A model generated the notes under the pieces. That model saw only the letters and a program-made list of their open reading frames with translations. It was not told the DNA's origin and did not search any database. Source: Nitrospirota bacterium (GTDB taxonomy: Bacteria; Nitrospinota; Nitrospinia; Nitrospinales; VA-1). Taken from it: a stretch of DNA of 8,173 nt. Positions 1-5,899 of the stretch are shown piece by piece. Positions within the stretch are counted from its first letter, which is position 1. Each line of letters starts with the position of its first letter. Location of the stretch: positions 1-8,173 of the forward strand of contig QJWD01000286.1 in assembly GCA_003235465.1 (NCBI GenBank), written 5' to 3'. A program made the position numbers and the translations under genes.

Positions 1-1
1 C

Positions 2-853
2 CTCACCGAGGTGGTGAAGGAACTCTCGAACAAGGAGGGCAAGGCCTTCCAGGGCCGCTTCATTCACGTCAAGGGGCCGGAAATTCTCAATATGTGGCTC
101 GGCGAATCGGAACGGCAGATCCGCGAGATTTTTCAGAAGGCGCGCAAGTACAAGGAAAGCGGCCACGTGCCGTTCATCTTCATCGACGAGGCGGAATCGG
201 TTCTCGGCACGCGCTACAGTTCTCGCGGCCTCAACATTTCAAACACGCTGGTGCCGATGTTCTGCGCCGAGATGGACGGCGTGCAGTCGCTGGCCGACAC
301 GGTGGTGATTCTCGCCACCAACCGCCCCGACATGATCGACCCCGCCATCCTTCGCCCGGGGCGCATCGACCGCAAGATCAAGGTGGGCCGCCCGAGCCGC
401 GAGGACTGCGAAGCCATCCTCAAAATCTACCTGAAGGACAAGCTGCCGAGAGAGCACGCCGGCTTCGAGCGCATGGCGGAACCGTTTCTCGGCAGGCTGT
501 TCGCCAGAACCCCCGAGCAGGAGGTGCTGGTGCTCACCCTGGCGAGCGGCGAGCAGCGGCGCTTGTACTGGCGCGATTTCATTTCCGGCGCCATTCTGGA
601 GAACATCGTCAAGCGCGCCAAGGAGCGGGCCATCGAGCGGGCGATCGCAGGCGAACCGCTGGTCATCACCGTGGCCGACCTCACCACCTCGCTCGAAAGC
701 GAGTTCAGGGAGGGCAGCGTGCTGCCGAGCGAAACCCACATGGCGGACTGGCTGAGGCTCCTCGATATGGATTCGCGGAGTGTGGTGCGCATCCGCCGCC
801 CGAACGATGACGACCCGGCGGCAGAAAACACGTTCAACCGCGCCATCATATGA
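2..853 (+). CDS. arc: Proteasome-associated AAA+ ATPase (ARC/Mpa family), C-terminal part, 5' end outside window
   Basis: This is the hexameric unfoldase that recognises Pup/UBact-tagged proteins and threads them into the 20S proteasome. The frame is open from base 2 with no credible start, so the coiled coil, OB domains and Walker A lie upstream. Visible in order are pore loop W-L-G (95-103), Walker B FIFIDE (173-190), sensor-1 Asn in ATNRPD (320-322), and the L-R-P-G-R arginine-finger region (Arg codons at 353 and 362). The small AAA subdomain follows, with the Mpa-type segment YWRDFISGAILENIV. From memory, this collinear C-terminal region is specific to ARC/Mpa rather than FtsH or Cdc48. 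The protein ends T-F-N-R-A-I-I, not in the G-Q-Y-L type tail that docks Mpa/ARC onto the proteasome. The stop overlaps the dop start (ATGA), which shows operon coupling. Family assignment is firm; the missing docking tail is an observation. Confidence 0.96.
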   Translation, partial: LTEVVKELSNKEGKAFQGRFIHVKGPEILNMWLGESERQIREIFQKARKYKESGHVPFIFIDEAESVLGTRYSSRGLNISNTLVPMFCAEMDGVQSLADTVVILATNRPDMIDPAILRPGRIDRKIKVGRPSREDCEAILKIYLKDKLPREHAGFERMAEPFLGRLFARTPEQEVLVLTLASGEQRRLYWRDFISGAILENIVKRAKERAIERAIAGEPLVITVADLTTSLESEFREGSVLPSETHMADWLRLLDMDSRSVVRIRRPNDDDPAAENTFNRAII

Positions 854-2319
854 GCATTCCCATTCTCGGCATCGAAACCGAATACGGCATCATCCGCGAG
901 GATCAGGACACCACCGACCCGGTTGAGGAGTCGATGCTTTTGCTTAAGCGTTGCGAGCGCGAAAGTGTTTTCGGGCGCTGGGCGTACCGGCGGGAAAACT
1001 CGCACCTCGATCTGCGCGGTTTTCAGGTCAGCCATCTCGCGCAGGATGAGGAGGAGGACACTTTTGCAGCCGAGGACCGGGCGCGCCCCTACAGCTACCT
1101 CGAAATGAAAAGCGACCGCGTGCTGGTAAACGGCGCGCGCTTCTACAACGACCACACGCATCCCGAATACACCACGCCGGAATGCAACAGCGTGTTCGAA
1201 CTGGTGGCGCACGACCTGGCCGGCGAACGCATCGTCGCCGAATGCACGCGCCTGAGAAACCGCGATCTTGGAACCAGCGCGCTGCAGGTGTTCAAGAACA
1301 ACACCGACTACAGCGGCCACAGCTACGGCACGCACGAAAACTACCTCATCCCCCGCGCGCGTCCCTTCGAGCACTGGGTGGGGGGCCTTGTGCCCTTTCT
1401 CGTCACCCGCCAGCTCTTCGCGGGTGCCGGCAAGGTCGGCTCTGAAACCGGCGAATCGTTTTCCGGCCTGCAGCTTGCCCAGCGTTCGGACTTCATCGAA
1501 GCGGTGATGAACATCGAGACCATGACCAAGCGGCCCATCGTCAACACGCGCGACGAGCCGCACACCTCGCCGGACAAGCACCGCCGCCTGCATCTCATCC
1601 TGGGCGACGCGAACATGTCGCCCTACGCCACCGCCCTCAAGGTGGGCGTGACGCGCCTGGTTCTCACCCTGCTCGACGAGGACCGGCTCGGCCCTCCGCT
1701 TGAACTGGAAGACCCGGTGGCCGACACGCGGCGCGTATCGAGAGAGCGCTCCCGGTCGCTCAGGCTGAAGGCGGGCGGCACCATTCTGCCTCTCGAGATT
1801 CAGGAGCACTACCTCGCCCTGGTCAAGCGCCACTACGAGGGCCAGTGCAAGGAATGGGACTGGAGCATTCACGAATGGGAGCGCACCTTGAGGGAATTCA
1901 GGCACGCGCCGGAAAAGCTCGGCGACCGCATCGACTGGGCCATCAAGGAGCGGCTGTTCGCCGAGTTCATGGCGGAGGAAAACATCGGCTGGGACGACCC
2001 CTGGATGAAAAGCCTCGACCTCGAATACCACAACCTCGATCCCGCGCGCAGCCTCTATCGCGGCCTCGAGGAGGCGGGCTCTGTGCTGGGCCTGGTGTCC
2101 AGCGAGGAAATCGCCCACGCCATGGCAAACCCGCCGGAAAAAACCCGCGCCGCAATTCGCGGCAGGGCGGTTGCCAAGGAAAAAGACCGGATAAGCAAAA
2201 TCCACTGGACCGGCATCGAATTCGACAACGGCGACCGCCTGGACCTCACCGACGTGGTGACGCCGGCGGACGTGGAGCACACGCTCAATTCAAACAAGGA
2301 GAAGTTTCCATGGATATGA
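850..2319 (+). CDS. dop: Dop, depupylase (de-UBact-ylase) of the proteasome tagging system
   Basis: Dop is a glutamine-synthetase-fold hydrolase of the PafA/Dop family. It cleaves the isopeptide bond between the tag's C-terminal Glu and a substrate Lys; in mycobacteria it also deamidates Pup-Gln. The 489 residues are close to the usual ~500. The N-terminal G-I-E-T-E-Y-G motif (res 7-13) carries a metal/ATP-site Glu. D-H-T-H-P-E-Y (101-107) contains the expected catalytic Asp101, and THENYL and NTRDEP follow. Dop is favoured over PafA by the long segment before the catalytic Asp (about res 42-90, including DLRGF and an acidic E/D run), which matches the Dop-loop. The D-H-x-H-P-E-Y spacing and D-A-N-M in place of D-S-N-M also fit Dop. 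The ATG overlaps the ATPase stop by 4 nt and no Shine-Dalgarno is visible, so translation is probably coupled. Because the tag ends in Glu, its job here is likely tag removal only. Confidence 0.94.
   Translation: MSIPILGIETEYGIIREDQDTTDPVEESMLLLKRCERESVFGRWAYRRENSHLDLRGFQVSHLAQDEEEDTFAAEDRARPYSYLEMKSDRVLVNGARFYNDHTHPEYTTPECNSVFELVAHDLAGERIVAECTRLRNRDLGTSALQVFKNNTDYSGHSYGTHENYLIPRARPFEHWVGGLVPFLVTRQLFAGAGKVGSETGESFSGLQLAQRSDFIEAVMNIETMTKRPIVNTRDEPHTSPDKHRRLHLILGDANMSPYATALKVGVTRLVLTLLDEDRLGPPLELEDPVADTRRVSRERSRSLRLKAGGTILPLEIQEHYLALVKRHYEGQCKEWDWSIHEWERTLREFRHAPEKLGDRIDWAIKERLFAEFMAEENIGWDDPWMKSLDLEYHNLDPARSLYRGLEEAGSVLGLVSSEEIAHAMANPPEKTRAAIRGRAVAKEKDRISKIHWTGIEFDNGDRLDLTDVVTPADVEHTLNSNKEKFPWI
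2296..2301 (+). promoter_or_regulatory. Strong ribosome binding site for ubact inside dop
   Basis: AAGGAG lies 8 nt before the ATG at 2310, within the last codons of dop. Spacing is near ideal for 2310 and poor (14 nt) for the alternative in-frame ATG at 2316, so it decides the ubact start. Most other genes in the operon have no comparable site, which suggests the tag protein is translated more strongly than the enzymes around it. Confidence 0.7.
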
Positions 2320-2486
2320 ACGACCCCCTCAGGCGGGAAGAGATCAACCCGCCCGCTCCCGACCGGCAGGCCCCGGGGCCCTCGCAGCCGGATATTAAAA
2401 AACCGGGACGCGACGATTTGATGAAACGCATGAAGCGCGTGGACCCCAAGCAGTCGGAAAAATACAAACAGCGGACCGGCGAGTGA
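2310..2486 (+). CDS. ubact: UBact, ubiquitin-like protein modifier (Pup homologue)
   Basis: This 58-residue tag is conjugated through its C-terminal Glu to substrate lysines by PafA and marks proteins for the proteasome. The N-terminal half is rich in Pro and polar residues and looks disordered. The C-terminal half is basic, with P-D-I-K-K-P, D-D-L-M-K-R-M-K-R-V-D-P, and an end of Y-K-Q-R-T-G-E. From memory this matches the UBact consensus; actinobacterial Pup ends G-G-Q or G-G-E. The terminal Glu is encoded, so no deamidation is needed, and there is a single Gly. The start at 2310 is chosen for its AAGGAG site; ATG 2316 (Met3) is possible. It overlaps dop by 10 nt and shares one base with the prcB ATG. 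The reading frame stays open far upstream inside dop, so automatic callers may extend it or miss it. Position between dop and prcB matches pup in mycobacteria. Confidence 0.93.
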   Translation: MDMNDPLRREEINPPAPDRQAPGPSQPDIKKPGRDDLMKRMKRVDPKQSEKYKQRTGE

Positions 2487-3271
2487 TGAACACGGAGACG
2501 CCAGGGGATTTTCTCGATTTGCTCAAGCGCTCGGGCTACCGCTTCGACAGCCCGCTGCCATCAGGCGGGGCCCAAGCGGGCCTTAAGCTGCCCATCGCCA
2601 CCACCGTGCTCGCGTTTCATTACAGGGACGGGGTGATCGTGGCGGGAGACCGGCGCGCGACGGCGGGCAACAACATCATGTACGACCGCTGCGACAAGGT
2701 GATCCCCATCGACGACCACTCGCTGATGGCGATCGCCGGCGTGCCCGCCACGGCGTTCGAGATGGCGCGCATCCTGTCGCACAACTTCGAATACTACCGA
2801 AGAAGCCAGATGCAGCTGTTGAGCACCGAGGGCAAGATCCGCGCCCTCTCCAAGCTGCTCAAGGAAAACGTCGGCATGGCGTTGCAGGGCGTGGGCGCGG
2901 TGAGCCCCATCTTCGCCACCTTCGATCTCACCACCCGCAAGCCTTCGATCTCGTTTTACGACCTGCTCGGCGCCGAATTCAAAGTGCTGACGCACACGGC
3001 GACGGGTTCGGGTTCGCCGATGATCCGCGGCATTCTCGAGCACGAAAACCTGTGGGGACCGAAAGCCCTGGACCAGCGCGACCAGAACGAAGCCGCGACC
3101 CTGGCGCTCCGCCTGCTGGCGACAGCCGCGCAGTTCGATTCGGCGACAGGCGGGGCGCGGCCGGAGGAGGACCTGTTCCCCGTGCTGGCGGTGATCACCG
3201 AAGAGGGCTACCGCTTTCTCGGCAACGAGGAGGTCGCTTCCCTTTACAAAACATCCCTGACCCGAGGCTGA
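2486..3271 (+). CDS. prcB: PrcB, proteasome 20S core beta subunit (catalytic)
   Basis: PrcB is the N-terminal-nucleophile threonine protease forming the inner beta rings of the 20S core. With the ATG at 2486 the protein has 261 residues; a GTG at 2483 would add one. A propeptide of about 38 residues includes a likely amphipathic helix (FLDLLKRSGYRF), as in actinobacterial PrcB. The mature chain is predicted to begin at Thr39 (T-T-V-L-A-F). Counting from that Thr, Asp falls at position 17 (A-G-D-R-R) and Lys at position 33 (C-D-K-V), the classic catalytic set. The G-S-G-S-P motif near res 174-178 fits beta subunits. The residue before the cleavage site is Ala (P-I-A|T-T), whereas Gly is usual. 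The ATG shares one base with the ubact stop and lacks a clear Shine-Dalgarno, so it is probably coupled to ubact. Confidence 0.95.
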   Translation: MNTETPGDFLDLLKRSGYRFDSPLPSGGAQAGLKLPIATTVLAFHYRDGVIVAGDRRATAGNNIMYDRCDKVIPIDDHSLMAIAGVPATAFEMARILSHNFEYYRRSQMQLLSTEGKIRALSKLLKENVGMALQGVGAVSPIFATFDLTTRKPSISFYDLLGAEFKVLTHTATGSGSPMIRGILEHENLWGPKALDQRDQNEAATLALRLLATAAQFDSATGGARPEEDLFPVLAVITEEGYRFLGNEEVASLYKTSLTRG

Positions 3272-3276
3272 CCGAG

Positions 3277-4023
3277 ATGTTCGAAGAACCGTTTCGCTGG
3301 ATGGAGGCCATTTCCACCCGGCACAGTTACGTCCGCGAAAAACTGAAGAAGGGCCAGCCCGTCATCGGCGTTCCCTACGACGAGGGCGCGCTGATCCTCG
3401 GCTTCACGCAGCAGCCGGGCAAGGTGTTCGAGGTGTACGACCGCATCGCCATGGGCGGCCTCGGCCACCCGGCCGATGTCGAGCGGCTGCGCATGACGCT
3501 GCTCGACATGGCCCACCTGGAGGGCTTCAACCGCTCGGCGCGGGACGTGACCATCGCCCGCCTGCTGCAATTCGGCATCGCCCCGGCCATCAAGCAGAAT
3601 TTCGAGGAGGTGATGCGCGCCCCCTACCTGGTTCAACTGCTTCTCGTCGAACTGAGCCCCAAAAACGAAACGCTGTTCTACCGGCTGAACTACGACGGTT
3701 ACTGGGAGTCTTTCCGTAACGGCGGCGTCATCGCCGGCGACCCGAAGGTGATGGAGGCCATCGAAAAAGAAATCGACAGCACCCCCTTCGCCACCTACTC
3801 GCTTGAGCGCGCACTCGAAGAGGCCTGCGGCCTGTGGGAGCGCGGCCAGAAGGCCGCGGGCGAAGCGGCCGAGGGCGAGACCCCGCTCGGCCTGAAGGAA
3901 GCCTTTAACAGGTGGACGCTGGAGGCGGCGGTGCTGTCTTCTGCCACCGATAAGCGGTCGCGCTACCGCGCGCTCGGTAAGGATGAGATCGACGCTTTGA
4001 AAGACCGCCTGGCGCTCAAATGA
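3277..4023 (+). CDS. prcA: PrcA, proteasome 20S core alpha subunit
   Basis: PrcA forms the outer, gating rings of the 20S proteasome and is where the ATPase docks. The 248-residue product matches the usual ~250. It has no catalytic Thr or propeptide. The N-terminal helix region is followed by V-I-G-V-P-Y-D-E-G, K-V-F-E-V-Y-D-R-I-A, then A-R-D-V-T-I-A-R-L-L and F-Y-R-L-N-Y-D-G; these align from memory with actinobacterial PrcA landmarks such as the Y-D-R-V and Y-D-G segments. The start at 3277 is chosen because it follows the prcB stop by 5 nt and has GAGG (3264-3267) nine bases upstream. The frame is open back to 3052, but that part overlaps the conserved end of prcB and translates into Pro/Arg-rich shadow sequence. 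The C-terminus overlaps the pafA start by ATGA. Family assignment rests on alignment plus synteny, since alpha subunits diverge strongly. Confidence 0.92.
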   Translation: MFEEPFRWMEAISTRHSYVREKLKKGQPVIGVPYDEGALILGFTQQPGKVFEVYDRIAMGGLGHPADVERLRMTLLDMAHLEGFNRSARDVTIARLLQFGIAPAIKQNFEEVMRAPYLVQLLLVELSPKNETLFYRLNYDGYWESFRNGGVIAGDPKVMEAIEKEIDSTPFATYSLERALEEACGLWERGQKAAGEAAEGETPLGLKEAFNRWTLEAAVLSSATDKRSRYRALGKDEIDALKDRLALK

Positions 4024-5462
4024 AACAGCGCATCTACGGCATCGAAACCGAGTACGGCCTCCTCGTCCGCGACAGCGAATTCAGGCTCGACCCGGTGGAG
4101 GTGGCGAACCGCATCAAGAACCACGTCTTCGCGAACAACAAGGGCGTGCTCGACCTGCACTACCGGGCCAACGACGAGCCGCCGGGAAACGGCGGCTTTC
4201 TCGCCAACGGAGGCCGCCTCTACCTCGACATGGGGCACCTGGAATACGCCTCGCCGGAGTGCGCCACCCTCACCGACCTCATCACCTTCGACCGCGCCGG
4301 CGACCAATTGGTGCAGGACGCGGTGGACGGCCTCGGGTGGAGCGACCAGATCGCCATCATCAAGAACAACGTCGACCTTGAAACCAGCGCCACCTTCGGC
4401 TGCCACGAAAATTACCTGGTGAGCCGCTCCTTCCCGTTCGATGAGCGCGACAACCTGAAAATCCTCTCCGCGTTTCTGGTGACGAGGCAGATCTTCTGCG
4501 GCGCCGGCCGCATCGGCGCCTGCGCCCCGCACGCTTTCCGCGACTGGGAGATCGGCGCGGCGGACGCGGACGAGGAGGAGAACGTCCATTACCAGCTTTC
4601 GCAGCGGGCCGACCACATTCCGAACGAGTTTTACCGCTGGGTGCAGTACAACCGGGCCATCGTCAACACCCGCGACGAGCCCCTCTCCGACCCCAACAAG
4701 TACCGCCGCATCCACCTGCTGGTGGGCGATTCGAACATGAGCGAATTCGCCACCGCGATGAAGATGGGAACGACGGGCCTGATGCTCGAGCTCATGGAGC
4801 AGGGCATCGCCTCTCGCCGCTGGATATTGAGCGAATCGGTGGAGGCGATGCGTTCTATCTCCCGCGATCCCGAATTCAAATGGGAGGTCACGCTGCAGGA
4901 CGGCCGCCCCACCACCGCCCTTGAACTGCAGTGGGACATTCTCGAAACCGTTAAAAAGCATCTCACCGGCTTCTCAAGCGAGGCCGACTGGGTGATCAAG
5001 GGCTGGGAGTCGGTGTTGACGGACTTGCCGAAAGGCCCGGAGGCCCTGCTTGGCCGCGTTGACTGGGCGGGCAAGCTGTGGATGCTGAGGGAGTTTCAAA
5101 AGGAAGAGAACCTCGCCTGGGACGACCCGTGGCTAAAAAGCCAGGACCTCGAGTACCACAACATCAACAAGGATTATGGCCTGTACTGGGCGCTCGAGGC
5201 CACAGGCGACGCGCACCGCAAAACCAGCGACCCCGCCATCGAGCGGGCGAAGATGCACCCGCCCATCGGCACCCGCGCCCACGGCCGGGGCGAACTCATC
5301 CGCGCCCTCATGCAAAGCCACGGCGGCTACCTGATCGACTGGATCGGCTTTCGCCTCGGTAAAAACGAAGAGCCCTTCCTCATGCTCGATCCCTTCCATT
5401 CCTACAAAAAGGAAATCCGGGAATATCTTTCGGGCATGGGCCTCGTCGCAAGCGAAGACTAG
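4020..5462 (+). CDS. pafA: PafA, Pup/UBact--protein ligase
   Basis: PafA uses ATP to form a gamma-glutamyl phosphate on the tag's C-terminal Glu and transfers it to a substrate Lys. The 480 residues are somewhat longer than mycobacterial PafA (~450). Visible motifs are G-I-E-T-E-Y-G (7-13), R-L-Y-L-D (66-70) with the presumed catalytic Asp70, I-K-N-N, G-C-H-E-N-Y-L (127-133), L-S-Q-R-A-D-H-I, N-T-R-D-E-P and G-D-S-N-M-S-E. The C-terminal domain has D-W-I-G-F-R-L and D-P-F, typical of PafA and absent from Dop. There is no Dop-loop. Two differences stand out: the loop after the catalytic Asp reads M-G-H-L-E-Y rather than V-G-S-H-P-E-Y, and an acidic insertion of about 17 residues (about 167-188) lies before L-S-Q-R-A. 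The ATG overlaps the prcA stop by 4 nt and lacks a clear Shine-Dalgarno. This is the last gene of the operon. Confidence 0.94.
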   Translation: MKQRIYGIETEYGLLVRDSEFRLDPVEVANRIKNHVFANNKGVLDLHYRANDEPPGNGGFLANGGRLYLDMGHLEYASPECATLTDLITFDRAGDQLVQDAVDGLGWSDQIAIIKNNVDLETSATFGCHENYLVSRSFPFDERDNLKILSAFLVTRQIFCGAGRIGACAPHAFRDWEIGAADADEEENVHYQLSQRADHIPNEFYRWVQYNRAIVNTRDEPLSDPNKYRRIHLLVGDSNMSEFATAMKMGTTGLMLELMEQGIASRRWILSESVEAMRSISRDPEFKWEVTLQDGRPTTALELQWDILETVKKHLTGFSSEADWVIKGWESVLTDLPKGPEALLGRVDWAGKLWMLREFQKEENLAWDDPWLKSQDLEYHNINKDYGLYWALEATGDAHRKTSDPAIERAKMHPPIGTRAHGRGELIRALMQSHGGYLIDWIGFRLGKNEEPFLMLDPFHSYKKEIREYLSGMGLVASED

Positions 5463-5504
5463 CGCCAACGGGCGGCATAAAAATTTCCTCCCAGGCGGGA
5501 TAAT

Positions 5505-5513
5505 TGCTATATT
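5505..5513 (+). promoter_or_regulatory. Candidate extended -10 promoter for hinT-nadA
   Basis: TGCTATATT in the 90-nt gap after pafA reads as a TGn extended -10 with a hexamer one base from TATAAT. The -35 region about 17 nt upstream (TTCCTC at 5485-5490) is poor, which is tolerated by extended -10 promoters. The predicted start would lie about 30-35 nt before the hinT ATG. The local sequence is clearly more AT-rich than the flanking genes. It is unproven; hinT could also be read through from pafA. Confidence 0.4.
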
Positions 5514-5552
5514 AGGCTCAAGGTCCTATCAACACGCCCTGGAATTTTGGCC

Positions 5553-5897
5553 ATGGAAAATTGCCTTTTCTGCAAAATCAACCGCGGCGAGATCCCCGCT
5601 GTCAAGGTTTACGACGACGAGGCGGTGTTCGCCATCGAGGACATCAACCCGCAGGCCCCCGTGCACCTGCTCATCATCCCCAAGGTGCACCGCGTCACGT
5701 TGATGGACATCGAAGCTGGGGACCTTGAAACCGTCGGTTCGGTTTTTTCCGCCGCCGGCGTTCTGGCAAAAGAACGCAAGCTCGATCAAACCGGGTTCCG
5801 CGTGGTGGTCAACTGCGGCAGCGGGGCGGGCCAGTCGGTCTTTCACATTCACTATCATCTTCTGGGGGGGCGGCCGCTTAGCTGGCCGCCGGGGTAG
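5553..5897 (+). CDS. hinT: HIT-family nucleotide hydrolase, HinT-like
   Basis: This small cytoplasmic protein belongs to the histidine-triad superfamily; HinT enzymes hydrolyse AMP-lysine-type phosphoramidates. The 114 residues are typical of the subgroup. The HIT signature H-I-H-Y-H-L-L lies at 98-104, with His100 as the expected nucleophile. Other landmarks are F-C-K-I near the N-terminus, D-I-N-P-Q-A-P-V-H (res 30-38) and the C-terminal L-S-W-P-P-G. Cys4, Cys7 and His46 are placed as in zinc-binding HIT proteins. The start is the ATG at 5553; an in-frame TTG at 5547 would add two residues. The ribosome site is weak (TGGA near 5540). The stop lies 2 nt before nadA, so both are probably cotranscribed, perhaps from the promoter candidate at 5505. 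A link to the proteasome operon upstream is not shown beyond proximity. Confidence 0.92.
   Translation: MENCLFCKINRGEIPAVKVYDDEAVFAIEDINPQAPVHLLIIPKVHRVTLMDIEAGDLETVGSVFSAAGVLAKERKLDQTGFRVVVNCGSGAGQSVFHIHYHLLGGRPLSWPPG
5869..5890 (+). repeat. Perfect 7-bp GC inverted repeat just before nadA
   Basis: GGCGGCC (5869-5875) and GGCCGCC (5884-5890) can form a stem with an 8-nt loop, ending 9 nt before the nadA ATG and abutting the GGGG that is its best ribosome-site candidate. No T-run follows, so it is not a standard terminator. It lies in the conserved codons for the HIT C-terminus, so protein constraint may explain it in part. Confidence 0.4.
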
Positions 5898-5899
5898 GC

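Noticed and set aside
427..2280. 617-codon open frame on the minus strand across the ATPase and dop
   Set aside because: It lies opposite well-conserved genes in GC-rich DNA, where the complementary frame lacks stops. Its product is Val/Arg/His/Gly-rich with no recognisable motif and no ribosome site.
1845..2309. Upstream extension of the ubact frame
   Set aside because: The extended part overlaps conserved dop codons and translates into Arg/Pro/Gly-rich shadow sequence; the ATG at 2310 has the ribosome site and gives the expected tag length.
3052..3276. Upstream extension of the prcA frame
   Set aside because: It overlaps the conserved end of prcB. The start at 3277 has a ribosome site and gives the normal PrcA length.
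869..4056. Near-identical DNA encoding G-I-E-T-E-Y-G in dop and pafA as a repeat
   Set aside because: It reflects the shared ancestry and conserved ATP-site motif of the two paralogues, not a repeat element.
3963..4961. 332-codon minus-strand frame across pafA
   Set aside because: Same frame relation and composition as the antisense frame over dop; a codon-bias shadow of pafA.
5463..5476. Small hairpin CGCC-AACG-GGCG after the pafA stop as a terminator
   Set aside because: The stem is only four pairs and no T-run follows; too weak to call.
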